DNA of 24,350 bases from CAZVIK01 sp964627045 (GCA_964627045.1 CAZVIK010000039.1:1-24350), one strand, 5' to 3'. Positions 14,084-21,868 are shown, counted from the stretch's first letter. The notes: a model not told the origin generated them from the letters alone. Program-made: numbers and translations.

Positions 14084-15705
14084 TCAGCGCGAATCCTGGC
14101 GCTCGAGGCGGATCGAGTGCCGGCCGTGCGGATCGAGCCGGACCTTCTCGGCAGCCGCGAGCGTGCGGCGCAGCGCGGGCAGGTCCTGGCAGCGGGCCAA
14201 AGGCGAGTCCGGTAGAGCCGCCACGCGGTAGTCCCCCGGGGCGAGGCCCGGCAGCCGGAATCCACCGTTCTGGTCCGTCAGCACGCTGGCGGCCAAAGGG
14301 CAACCGCTGGTTGGGAGGTTTTCCTGTGCAAGCACCACACGCGCATCGGCGGCGGGTTGGCCTCCAGGGGAGGCGGCCACTCCGGACAAAGCGGCCGCGT
14401 CCGCGCCGAGGACGATCCGCAGCGTTTCACCGGAGGCATGGAACGGGGCGCCAAGTGCATCGCGGCCTCCCATCCGCGCCTCCTTCACGTAGACGCCATC
14501 GGGCAAGCCGTCCACCTCGAGCCAGAAATCGCCGGGGAACACTCGCGGAATCTGAAAGCCGCCCGTGGGCCGGACATCGGCATCGGTCTCCTCCCCCATA
14601 TAGGTAACGCCCTCGGCCCGGTCGAGCCGCACCCGGATTCCGGAGGGAACCGCCTCGTCATGCCGGGCACCATCGAGGGCGACTTCGCCGGGGACCGTGA
14701 TCGCGGCTTCCGGCGGCAACGTGCCCAAGTCCAGGTCGCCGTCGGCAATCGTGAAGCGTGCGCGGGCCAGAGCGGCGACGCGCTGGCTGCCGGGACCTTC
14801 GGGTTGATCGTAGCCCTGGGCCACAATTTCGTAAGGCCCCGGGGGAAGTCCGCAAAACTCGAAGGCGCCGGCGACGGTGCCCGCGGCGAGGGTGCTTCGC
14901 CACTCCGGAGAAGCCTGGCGCAGCGCGACAGAACGGCGCTCGCCGCGCAACGCGGACACCGATCCGGCGACGCAGTAGCCGGCGGCGTCCGTGAGAATCA
15001 GATCGAGGCCTTCGCGACGTTCGCCGGAGTGGATGGGCACAGGCTGAGCCAGATCGATCGACGGTGCATTCGGCCAGAAGACGGGAGCCTGGACCGGTGC
15101 GGCACGGCGGGGATTCTGGCGGCCCGTCGATCCCTGGCGCAAGGTGGGCGCCGGGGCCGAAGCGCCGAGATAGACGAACTCGGACTCATCGGCGGTGGAA
15201 ACGGCGATACTGTACGCGCCGCGATCGTCCGCCCGTCCGCTGCCCAGGAAGGCGAAGTACGATTGGCCCCGCCGGAATCGGCGTGTCCAGGCCTGGANNN
15301 NNNNNNNGGTTCCCCGTCCTGGCCCACCACCCGCCCGGCCAGCGCCGGCTGCTTGCGGAGAATGAAATCCAGCCCCGTGAGATCTTGCCCCGCCGCGCAG
15401 GACACGCGCCGCCGCGCGGGCGCATAGCCGGAAAGCTGGGCCATCACGCTCAAGGTCGACGGGGATGCGTCTTGCACGGCGAAGCGGCCGCCGGCGTCCG
15501 TGACCACGCGCCGCGAGTCCGCCGCCGAGGGGGCAACCGTCGCCACCGCCACGCCCGCCAACGGCTGGCCGGTGCCGGCGTCCTTCACGGTGCCCTGAAT
15601 GGCGCATGTACGGGAATCTCTCTTTTGTAGGAGGTCTGGCTGCGCCCGGAGCGAAGATACGGCGGCGCAAAGGATGGCGGCCGCAAGCCAAGGGATCCGA
15701 TTCAT
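14084..15705 (-). CDS. exported carboxypeptidase-regulatory-like (Ig-like) repeat protein, interrupted by an assembly gap
   Basis: A signal peptide (MNRIPWLAAAILCAAVSSLRA) begins the protein. A carboxypeptidase-regulatory-like beta-sandwich follows: CAIQGTVKDAGTGQPLAGVAVATV, then VTDAGGRFAVQDASP and a second module starting ALAGRVVGQDGE. Ten Ns at 15298-15307 break the frame, and reading resumes as QAWTRRFRRGQ. The C-terminal part has further modules with the G-x-F-x-(I/L)-P-x-(V/L)-x-P-G-D signature (GGFQIPRVFPGDFWL, GGFRLPGLAPGDYRV). These domains are extracellular or periplasmic binding/structural modules, not enzymes. The ATG lies three bases after the stop of the preceding paralog. The frame shift across the gap only reflects its unknown size, so I treat this as one intact gene of roughly 540 residues. 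Confidence 0.85.
15298..15307. other. assembly gap (10 Ns)
   Basis: A run of ten N bases lies inside the second carboxypeptidase-regulatory-like gene. The reading frames on the two sides differ, so the true missing length is not ten bases or not in phase; it is probably a placeholder. Confidence 0.99.
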
Positions 15706-15708
15706 GTT

Positions 15709-17412
15709 CTACCTCAATTGCAGATCTGCCGTAACAGCGCCTCCGGCTTGAACGGCGAGCCAGCCGACGGCGTCGCCTTCGTCCAACCAGTGCTGGGGGT
15801 CCGCGAACGCCGTGGAAGAGGCCGTGGGCAACGCGATGATGCCGAACCGGCCCGCGGCAACCTGGTCGAACATAAACTCGCCACCGGTACGAGCGAGCGT
15901 GACGGAAAGCTGGCCGGGCAGCATCGCACGTTCGCCCCACCGAGTCAGCACGACGACAGCCCCATCGGCGGGTTCCCCGGCGTTGGAACGTACGGTGCCG
16001 CGCACCACGGAAGTGGCTGTCGACAGGTGCAACTCGACGTTGCGTGGGTTGTCTTCTTGGCCGGCAGTGATCACCCAGCCCGGCGCCGGGGCGCCGTGAT
16101 CGATGACTCGTTGCATCGAACACCCATTCAGTCCCTTCACCGAAAGACGGTAGGAGCCAGGCAACAGCGCCCGGCATTCAAAACGGCCGCCTTCGGATAT
16201 ACCGGTAATGCAAGGCTCGTCCGCGCCCAGCGGGGGAAGTGGCGTGAGGCTGACCGGCGCGCCCGCGTAGCACTCCGGGCGTGCACCCGAGGCATCGTCC
16301 CACACGATCGAACCATCCATCCTCGCCGCTGCACTGAGCGGGACTTCAATCCGGTCGATGGAAGCCGCCGGCACGTGCACCGAGCGAGTTCCCCGTCGCG
16401 CGCCTGCCCCCAGCACCCGCCTTCCCACGGCTCGTCCGGCGACGGGACCCTCGGCGACCAGCCAGCAGCGCCCCGGTTGCACTCCGTCGAACCGGAACCG
16501 GCCCTCGCGGTCGGCGAAGACCGTCCTGCCGGAATCCGGGAGAGCGCCGTCCTCGACGAGCGTCACCGCGACGGCGCCCGTGTCCCAAGCCGCCGGGACC
16601 CCGCTTACGACGCCCTCCAAAGAATGAGTTCCCGGCTCGGGAAAAACAAGGTCCGTGGCGCCGCGTTCCTCGCCGGCGTGGAGAGTGAAAAAGACCGGCG
16701 CTCCTCGTTCACCGCCGGCGTACATTACGGGATGCGCGGCAGACGGCGGCGGCGGATCGTCCCGCGAAAACGCCGTCACCGTGTAGATCCCCGGCGGCAA
16801 CCCCCAGAGGCGGTACTCGCCCTGATCGCCGGCGCGGACGCCCTGGGCCTTTCGCTCGAGCAAAACGCCATCCGGCGCGGGACGGCGCACGACGGCGACG
16901 ACCTCAACTCCCGGGACCGGCCGTCCCAGGTGATCCAACACGCGGCCGGCAATCGCGGACTGCCTGGCGAGATACAACTTGGTGCGCCCGGCCTGGGGAA
17001 GCGGCCATTTAACGGTCAGTGGGGAATCGGCCGACGCCAACACGTCCACGTATCCGGTTTTGTGGGCCGTCAGCGCGTACGACCCGCTGGCCGGGGGGAC
17101 TACGGTGAAGCTCCCGTCCAGCCCGGTGGCGGTTTCACCGGCGACGCTGCCCGAGGGCCACCGCGCCAGGCGCACTGTGACGCCGCCGGCCGGTCTTCCG
17201 GTCTCGGCGTCCACCACGGTACCTGTCAGCATCTGCCCCGCCGGGGCGCCAAGCCGCGCCACGGCCGAGGCGGCCAAGATCAAGCAAGCGGCGGCGGTCC
17301 ACACAAAAACCGAGGTCGCGCGCCGAGGCACGCGAGTAGGGGGCCGCCGGCTGGTGACCCTTTGGGGTGCGCCGGGGTCCGCTGCCTGCGAGATCCTACT
17401 GGGCCCGAGCAT
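15709..17412 (-). CDS. exported carboxypeptidase-regulatory-like repeat protein
   Basis: This 567-residue protein starts with a basic N-terminus and one hydrophobic helix (about residues 34-52), acting as a signal peptide or anchor. At least four beta-sandwich modules follow: LTGTVVDAETGRPAGGVTVRL (from about 63), IAGRVLDHLGRPVPGVEVVAV, HSLEGVVSGVPAAWD and VVRGTVRSNAGEPADGAVVVL. The repeated closing signature G-x-Y/F-x-L-x-x-L-x-P-G-x-Y (EYRLWGLPPGIYTVTAF) is clear. It contains few cysteines. The ATG at 17412 overlaps the end of the thioredoxin-rhodanese gene by 17 bases and has GGAGG eight bases upstream; in-frame starts further up lack such support. It is paralogous in design to the next gene. 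Function unknown, probably periplasmic or surface-exposed. Confidence 0.82.
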   Translation of the reverse strand: MLGPSRISQAADPGAPQRVTSRRPPTRVPRRATSVFVWTAAACLILAASAVARLGAPAGQMLTGTVVDAETGRPAGGVTVRLARWPSGSVAGETATGLDGSFTVVPPASGSYALTAHKTGYVDVLASADSPLTVKWPLPQAGRTKLYLARQSAIAGRVLDHLGRPVPGVEVVAVVRRPAPDGVLLERKAQGVRAGDQGEYRLWGLPPGIYTVTAFSRDDPPPPSAAHPVMYAGGERGAPVFFTLHAGEERGATDLVFPEPGTHSLEGVVSGVPAAWDTGAVAVTLVEDGALPDSGRTVFADREGRFRFDGVQPGRCWLVAEGPVAGRAVGRRVLGAGARRGTRSVHVPAASIDRIEVPLSAAARMDGSIVWDDASGARPECYAGAPVSLTPLPPLGADEPCITGISEGGRFECRALLPGSYRLSVKGLNGCSMQRVIDHGAPAPGWVITAGQEDNPRNVELHLSTATSVVRGTVRSNAGEPADGAVVVLTRWGERAMLPGQLSVTLARTGGEFMFDQVAAGRFGIIALPTASSTAFADPQHWLDEGDAVGWLAVQAGGAVTADLQLR

Positions 17413-18313
17413 TCTCCGTGCCTCCGGTCTCGCCGGCAAGACCCGGGCTTCCGGCGCACGCGCTGGCGCCATTGTTCCTCCCAAGCGTCCTCACGGCAAC
17501 CTCGGGGTGGTGGGTCGAAAGCAACCCCACGGCCGCGTCGCAGGCCGCCGGGGAAACCACCGTACAGTCCACCACCGCAATCAGACCGGCATCCAATTCG
17601 AACCGGGCGCGCGGCGGCAACTCCGCCAAAGGGATGTTTCGAGCACCGGCGGTGTGCCCGTGGTTGAAGGGTTCACGCTCGCGAACATCAAGTAGCACGG
17701 CCTTCTTTTGACGGAGCAGTGCCTCGAGATCCGATGCGGCCAAGGCGGCCGCCGCGCCGGCCGTCTTCGACGCATTCGGCGGAGCCGCGGCCCGAAGCGT
17801 TTCCATAACGCTGGTTTGCTGACGGCCCGACAGCCGCCCCACCCACACCGCTTTGACCACGCCGGATGGCCCTACTGCAATCAATGTCGGCGTGGCCTGG
17901 ATCCGAAAGCTAAGGTCGCTCCAAGCTCTGATTCCATCAGCGCCTGTGCTGAGGGCGCGAAACGGCGACTCTTTTGGAGTCCCCGGCGGTAACGCGAGCA
18001 ACGTCCGCGCACCGCTGGAACGGATCTCAGGCAAGAGGCCGCGGTAAAAGGGTATGCTCTCGACGCAATACCTGCAACTATCAGAGACGACCAACACGAT
18101 CGTTAACGGGATCGCCTCAAACGTCTCTCCTTTGACGCTCACTACCATGCCTTCAGCTATGGATTGACCCGCCGAAGTGGAGTCTGGGATCGCGGGATGC
18201 CGCGACGATTTGATGGCATCCACGACGTAGTGGTAAGCTGCGGCCGCAAAGAAAGCAGCCACGGCGATGAAAACCGTTTCCTTTGCGATACTCTTTAGAG
18301 ACTGTCTCGCCAT
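17396..18313 (-). CDS. membrane-anchored thioredoxin-like/rhodanese-like fusion
   Basis: This 305-residue protein has an N-terminal anchor (about residues 12-31), then a thioredoxin-like domain and a rhodanese-like domain, both predicted periplasmic. The thioredoxin part shows VVSDSCRYCVESIPFY with the redox pair C80/C83 and the cis-proline segment ATPTLIAVG (P142). The rhodanese part shows AVLLDVREREPFNHGHTAGARNIPL and a candidate persulfide cysteine at C250 (VVDCTVVSPAACDAA). This loop lacks the usual C-x-x-G-x-R-S pattern, so sulfurtransferase activity is doubtful. It could form, break or sulfurate disulfides in the six-cysteine peptide of the same operon. The ATG has GGAAAG nine bases upstream. 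A 152-base gap separates it from the TonB-like gene. Confidence 0.82.
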   Translation of the reverse strand: MARQSLKSIAKETVFIAVAAFFAAAAYHYVVDAIKSSRHPAIPDSTSAGQSIAEGMVVSVKGETFEAIPLTIVLVVSDSCRYCVESIPFYRGLLPEIRSSGARTLLALPPGTPKESPFRALSTGADGIRAWSDLSFRIQATPTLIAVGPSGVVKAVWVGRLSGRQQTSVMETLRAAAPPNASKTAGAAAALAASDLEALLRQKKAVLLDVREREPFNHGHTAGARNIPLAELPPRARFELDAGLIAVVDCTVVSPAACDAAVGLLSTHHPEVAVRTLGRNNGASACAGSPGLAGETGGTENARAQ

Positions 18314-18465
18314 CAGTAATGCTTTCCAGGCACTGGCCCGTGACCCCGGCACTGAGTCCGGCGAGGACGCACAACACAAGCTATCGACTATCCGTACTCA
18401 GGTGCGCCGCAGTCACGACCCGCGCGTCCTACGGCATACCCGTAGCCTTTCGCATGGCCTGCCGT
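18314..18465 (-). other. 152-base intercistronic gap
   Basis: This is the largest gap in the accessory operon. I see no convincing promoter, terminator or separate ORF. An alternative frame begins near 18377 and overlaps the thioredoxin-rhodanese start, but it lacks independent support. Confidence 0.4.
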
Positions 18466-18990
18466 TCAAATCCCTTCGCTAATATGCGGCTCCGATTCGG
18501 CCAGCCGCTCGGCGCCAGCACTATTCGCATCAATCACAACCGGCTTCCCATTGACGAGTTGGAAAACGAACACGAGTCTTCCCGATGCCCGAACTGCCCT
18601 GCCTTGAAACCGTGACGGGCGGAACCGCCACGACGACAACGCGGCGGACACGCTGGCTCCGATGTCGCGGTCCGGCGCCTCGAGGATAGTGACCGACTCG
18701 ACCGATCCCGCCACGCCGACAACCACCTCCGCCACAGCCGTACCCTGAACGCCTCGACGTGCCGAATCCAGCGGATACCGTGGAAGCACGGTGGCTGTTG
18801 CGATCGTCCTCAGTACGGCGCCGCCGATCACGATGCGGTCAGGCGTCTCCGCCGCTCCCAGAAGGCTGTGGCACAACGCGATCAGGCAAAGCACCCACGG
18901 CACCGCCGACCGAATTGTCGCAACGGTCACCGGCTCTAGCTTCCGCGCGATGCCCGAACGAAGATGCCGCCCGCCCGGCAATCGAGACAT
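18466..18990 (-). CDS. short exported TonB C-terminal-domain protein
   Basis: This 174-residue protein has a basic N-terminus, a hydrophobic export signal (about residues 25-44, AVPWVLCLIALCHSLLGAAE) and a TonB-like C-terminal domain. The domain is seen in VLPRYPLDSARRGVQGTAVAEVVVGVAGSVESV (shown for identification), ALSSWRFRPSRFQGRAV and the closing LVFVFQLVNG. Unlike a true TonB, it has no long proline-rich spacer, so it probably cannot reach across the periplasm. Such short forms are common in Acidobacteriota. The ATG at 18990 shares one base with the TAA of the upstream peptide gene (TAATG), which fixes the start and signals tight translational coupling. It may hold or present the peptide at the envelope; that role is inferred. 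Confidence 0.8.
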   Translation of the reverse strand: MSRLPGGRHLRSGIARKLEPVTVATIRSAVPWVLCLIALCHSLLGAAETPDRIVIGGAVLRTIATATVLPRYPLDSARRGVQGTAVAEVVVGVAGSVESVTILEAPDRDIGASVSAALSSWRFRPSRFQGRAVRASGRLVFVFQLVNGKPVVIDANSAGAERLAESEPHISEGI

Positions 18991-19208
18991 TATGTGCATG
19001 AAATCGGCGGACACGGGTCGAGGAAGTTATAGCCGGGCTGGCACGCGTGAATGTGGGACACCGGCAGGCAAATGCAAGCGTCCCCTTCCGGATAGCTCAC
19101 CCAGTAGGGGGTTGCGTGGCAACTGCTTTGGGCCGTCGCAGCGTGTTCCATCGCGACCGCCAAACCGGCGGCGGCGATGGTTCTAACAACGAACGCGCGC
19201 TTGGTCAT
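18990..19208 (-). CDS. secreted six-cysteine peptide
   Basis: This 72-residue product has a signal peptide (MTKRAFVVRTIAAAGLAVAM..., likely cleaved after ATA at residue 26) and a mature part of about 46 residues. Six cysteines lie at 30, 45, 47, 56, 66 and 71, all in the mature part, spaced C-x14-C-x-C-x8-C-x9-C-x4-C. Two histidines lie between the third and fourth cysteines (SHIHAC), and the mature part contains several aromatic and proline residues. It could form three disulfides or bind metal. GGAGG lies nine bases upstream of the ATG, and a strong promoter at 19254-19282 gives a leader of about 39 bases. It is the first gene of the accessory operon. I recognise no family; a RiPP-like precursor, toxin or small enzyme subunit are all possible. 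Confidence 0.72.
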   Translation of the reverse strand: MTKRAFVVRTIAAAGLAVAMEHAATAQSSCHATPYWVSYPEGDACICLPVSHIHACQPGYNFLDPCPPISCT

Positions 19209-19253
19209 GTGATTACACCTCCAAGATGGTCAGATTCAGCGGCAATCATCCAG

Positions 19254-19282
19254 ATTATGTAGAGAAGTTAAAAAAAAGTCAA
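19254..19282 (-). promoter_or_regulatory. sigma70-type promoter of the six-cysteine peptide operon
   Basis: On the minus strand TTGACT (19277-19282) and CATAAT (19254-19259) are separated by 17 bases. Each box matches five of six consensus bases. A T-run just after the -35 box makes the region AT-rich compared with its surroundings. The predicted start is near 19247. Confidence 0.8.
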
Positions 19283-19391
19283 GGGTCATCTTGACAAAAC
19301 AGGCGACTTAGGTGTCCGGCGAGACAACCGGGTGACGCCAGCGAACAGTGGAACGCTAAGCCCCCGCCGGCTGGCGCAGTAACAGAAGAAC

Positions 19392-19643
19392 TTACAGCTT
19401 CGGTAGTTGCTGGCGGGTGCCGTCGGATGACTCGAAACGGCGGTCGAGAACCGGCGCGCCCACCTCGAAACGGGCCTCCAACTCACCGCGCAGGGCGGCG
19501 GGAAGGACCGTGATCTCGCCGATGGACTCCACGCCACGGCGATACAGAGCTTCGTAGACCTGACGGCCGCGGTAGGCCGGCAGCCCCGCGCCGAGGGCCG
19601 CTTGGATCTCTGTAAATTCTAGTCCCAAAAGGACTTCATCCAT
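19392..19643 (-). pseudogene. rlmN: truncated rlmN 5' fragment
   Basis: An 83-codon frame starts MDEVLLGLEFTEIQAALG and runs through RQVYEALYRRGVESIGEI to SSDGTR, matching the first 77 residues of the intact RlmN, then diverges and stops (QQLPKL, TAA). It lacks the entire radical-SAM domain, the cluster cysteines and the C-terminal methyl-carrying cysteine, so it cannot be a working methyltransferase. The frame has no internal stop, so truncation is either recent or the N-terminal domain is still translated. It diverges from the M16 peptidase gene and probably marks the original rlmN position. Its start codon aligns with the GTG start of the intact gene. Confidence 0.85.
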
Positions 19644-19707
19644 GCGCTCCCAGTCTAGCACGGGCCTGTGGGAGAATGATAAGCAAGGGCAGGGATCACC
19701 AGCAAAG

Positions 19708-20994
19708 ATGTTCAAAGAGATACAGATGGACCGGGACGCCGCCGTCTCCACGCTTCCCAACGGAATTCAGGTGGTTACCGAGGCCATTCCCCATGTGCGG
19801 TCGGTGGCCATGGGCGTGTGGATGCGCACCGGGTCGAGGCAGGAAACGCCGGAGCAGAACGGCATCTCGCACTTCATCGAACACATGCTGTTCAAGGGGA
19901 CCGAGCACCGCTCGGCCGAAGACATCGCCCGCAGCGTGGATTCGATCGGCGGGCACCTGGACGCCTTCACCGCAAAGGAGATGGTGAGCTTTAACGCCAA
20001 GGTCCTGGACCAGCATGTGCCCAAGGCGCTCGACATCCTCTCGGACCTGGTGCTGCACCCGCTGTTCCGCGCCGAGGACATCGAAAAGGAAAAGGGCGTC
20101 GTCCTCGAAGAGATCAAAATGGAGGCCGACGACCCCGAATACGTGGTCCACGAGGTCTTCTCCAACAGCTTCTGGAAGGACCACGCGCTCGGCAAGCCCA
20201 TTCTGGGCACGCGCGATAGCGTCCGTCGGTTCACGCGCGAATCCATTGAGAACTATTACCGGGCCGTTTACGTACCTAGCAATATCGTGATCACCGCGGC
20301 GGGCAACCTGCAACACGAAAAGATGCGCGAGTTGGTGCGCGAGCGGTTCGAGGGGCTGGAGGTGCGCGGCGAAGTCCCGCCGAGCCCGCGGCCTTCGACG
20401 CACGCGCGGCTCAACCTGCGCCACAAGAAATCGCTGGAACAGGTGCACCTGTGCCTGGGTGTGCCGTGTTATCCAATCCGGCACGAAAAGCGTTACGCGG
20501 TTTCGGTGCTAAATACCGTGCTCGGCGGCGGGATGAGCTCGCGTCTGTTCCAGAACATCCGCGAGAAGCGCGGGCTGGCCTACGCCGTGTTCTCCGAGAT
20601 CTCGGCCTTCCAGGACACCGGCTGCATCTCGGTGTACGCGGGCACCAGCCGGGAAACGGTCGGGCAGGTGGTACGCCTCATCCTGGACGAACTGCGCCGG
20701 TTCAAAGACGAGCCGGTGCCGGAAGACGAGCTGCGGCGCGCCAAAGACAACCTCAAAGGGTCGATGCTGCTGAGCCTGGAATCGACCACCAGCCGGATGG
20801 CCAACCTGGCGCGGCAGTATCTGTACTTCGAGCGGTTTTTCAACCTGGACGAAATGGCGGATCATGTCGAACGCGTCACCGCGGCCGAGGTGCAGGAAGC
20901 CGCGCGGCGGTTCTTCGATTCGCGTCACGTGGCGCTGTCGGTGGTGGGCAACCTGGAGGGCGTCAAGATCAGCCGGGAATCGCTGGTCTGCTGA
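19708..20994 (+). CDS. M16 family zinc peptidase (insulinase/processing peptidase type)
   Basis: This 428-residue peptidase has the inverted zinc motif HFIEH (H55, E58, H59), with the distal zinc glutamate in the VVLEEIKMEADD segment (E134 or E135). The second M16 domain contains LGGGMSSRLFQNIREKRGLAY, the usual signature with R and Y. The length suits a single-chain, bacterial MPP-beta-like enzyme. There is no signal peptide, so it is probably cytosolic. An alternative ATG at 19726 has AAAGAGA just upstream and may be the true start; in either case TLPNGIQVV follows soon after. It diverges from the rlmN fragment and precedes the TPM gene by 37 bases. Confidence 0.93.
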   Translation: MFKEIQMDRDAAVSTLPNGIQVVTEAIPHVRSVAMGVWMRTGSRQETPEQNGISHFIEHMLFKGTEHRSAEDIARSVDSIGGHLDAFTAKEMVSFNAKVLDQHVPKALDILSDLVLHPLFRAEDIEKEKGVVLEEIKMEADDPEYVVHEVFSNSFWKDHALGKPILGTRDSVRRFTRESIENYYRAVYVPSNIVITAAGNLQHEKMRELVRERFEGLEVRGEVPPSPRPSTHARLNLRHKKSLEQVHLCLGVPCYPIRHEKRYAVSVLNTVLGGGMSSRLFQNIREKRGLAYAVFSEISAFQDTGCISVYAGTSRETVGQVVRLILDELRRFKDEPVPEDELRRAKDNLKGSMLLSLESTTSRMANLARQYLYFERFFNLDEMADHVERVTAAEVQEAARRFFDSRHVALSVVGNLEGVKISRESLVC

Positions 20995-21019
20995 CGCGGC
21001 CGCCGTGCAAGGTACACTG
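20991..21019 (+). promoter_or_regulatory. candidate promoter of the TPM-NTase-LemA genes
   Basis: CTGACG (20991-20996) and TACACT (21014-21019) are 17 bases apart, each matching four of six consensus bases. The predicted start near 21026 leaves about six bases before the ATG at 21032. The -35 box overlaps the stop codon of the M16 peptidase. Confidence 0.45.
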
Positions 21020-21031
21020 TAAATTCCGCAC

Positions 21032-21856
21032 ATGCGAAACTTCGCCGCGGCGCTTTGTCTGGTTCTGGTGCTGGCCTGCTCCGGCTGGGCGGTGGACTTT
21101 GCGGGGCTGCAACCGCAAGGCTACATCAACGACTACGCCGGAGTGATCGCCGACGGGACGCGGTCCACGCTCGAGGAGTACTGCACGCGGGTCGAAAAGC
21201 AGACCGGCGCGCAGATCGCCGTCGTCACCATCGACACGCTGGCGGGCGAGCCGCTGGAAGACGTGGCCAACGACATCTTCCGCAAGTGGGGGATCGGGAA
21301 AAAAGGAAAAGACGAAGGCATTCTCCTTCTGCTAGTGACGCGCGACCGCCGGATGCGCCTGGAAGTTGGCTACGGACTGGAGCCGGTCATTCCCGACGGC
21401 GCCTCGGGCACCATACTGCGGGCCATGCGGCCGGCGCTACAGGAGTCGCGCCACGGGGAGGCGGTCGCCGAGGCGTTGAACGTCATCGGCACGCGGATCG
21501 CCCAGGCCAAAGGCGTCAGCCTGGATGCGCCATTGCCCCAGCGGCGGGCGCGGCGGCCGTCCGGTTCGCCCTTCCCGTGGATGTTCGTGGTCTTCGTGGT
21601 CATCATGATGGTGCTGGGGGCCATCGGTAAAGGCGGGCGCGGCGGCGGGCGGCGGCCGGGACGCGGCGGTGGCAGCGGAACCGACGTATTGGTCGGCATG
21701 CTCATCGGGAACATGCTCGGCCGGGGCCTCGGCGGGGGACTTGGCGGACGCGGCGGCGGCGGCTTCGGCGGCTTTAGCGGAGGCGGCGGGTTTGGCGGTT
21801 TCGGCGGATTTGGCGGCGGGAGTTCGGGGGGCGGCGGCGCCTCCAGCGGCTGGTAA
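21032..21856 (+). CDS. TPM-domain membrane protein with glycine-rich tail
   Basis: This 274-residue protein has a signal sequence (about residues 1-20, with VLAC as a marginal lipobox), a TPM domain at about 30-160, a membrane helix at about 183-200 (WMFVVFVVIMMVLGAIG) and a C-terminal Gly/Phe/Ser-rich tail. TPM hallmarks are YINDYAGVIADGTRSTLEEY, AQIAVVTIDTLAGEPLEDVANDIF, WGIGKKGKDEGILLLL and MRLEVGYGLEPVIPD. Family members include plant TLP18.3, which repairs photosystem II, and bacterial YgcG-type proteins of unknown role. TPM genes commonly neighbour lemA, as here with one gene between. The low-complexity tail is typical for bacterial members. Confidence 0.92.
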   Translation: MRNFAAALCLVLVLACSGWAVDFAGLQPQGYINDYAGVIADGTRSTLEEYCTRVEKQTGAQIAVVTIDTLAGEPLEDVANDIFRKWGIGKKGKDEGILLLLVTRDRRMRLEVGYGLEPVIPDGASGTILRAMRPALQESRHGEAVAEALNVIGTRIAQAKGVSLDAPLPQRRARRPSGSPFPWMFVVFVVIMMVLGAIGKGGRGGGRRPGRGGGSGTDVLVGMLIGNMLGRGLGGGLGGRGGGGFGGFSGGGGFGGFGGFGGGSSGGGGASSGW

Positions 21857-21868
21857 GTGGGTGCGGCG

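Larger units (their letters stand above)
12223..19412. other. accessory segment bounded by two copies of the rlmN 5' end
   Basis: The N-terminal coding part of rlmN occurs twice in the same orientation, at 11996-12214 (inside the intact gene) and 19413-19631 (inside the fragment). Between the copies lie six genes not expected beside rlmN. By eye, the two encoded segments agree at 60 of 73 residues, so they have diverged and are not a fresh tandem duplication. No integrase, transposase, tRNA or target-site repeat is visible. I infer insertion or recombination that supplied a new rlmN 5' end fused to the accessory operon. Confidence 0.6.

Noticed and set aside
14998..15705. Apparent truncation or frameshift of the second carboxypeptidase-regulatory-like gene
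   Set aside because: The frame changes exactly at the run of ten Ns, and both sides read as the same domain type, so an assembly gap of unknown size explains it.
15718..17667. Plus-strand open frame of about 650 codons opposite the first carboxypeptidase-regulatory-like gene
   Set aside because: The product is Arg/Gly/His-rich and lacks domain signatures, as expected for an antisense shadow in GC-rich DNA; the minus-strand frame has a signal peptide and clear repeats.
18153..18377. Alternative-frame ORF starting with LCVLAGLSAGVTGQC upstream of and overlapping the thioredoxin-rhodanese gene
   Set aside because: It has a signal-like start, but most of it overlaps a supported gene in another frame and the rest turns into motif-free, Arg/Gly-rich sequence.
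18990..19208. Quinohemoprotein amine dehydrogenase gamma-type subunit with thioether cross-links
   Set aside because: Cysteine-rich and small, but no multiheme alpha subunit, beta-propeller subunit or radical-SAM cross-linking enzyme lies nearby; RlmN is a methyltransferase of a different class.
12223..19412. Classical mobile element such as an integrative element, transposon or prophage
   Set aside because: No integrase, transposase, recombinase, tRNA target or terminal inverted repeat was found; only the duplicated rlmN 5' end marks the borders.
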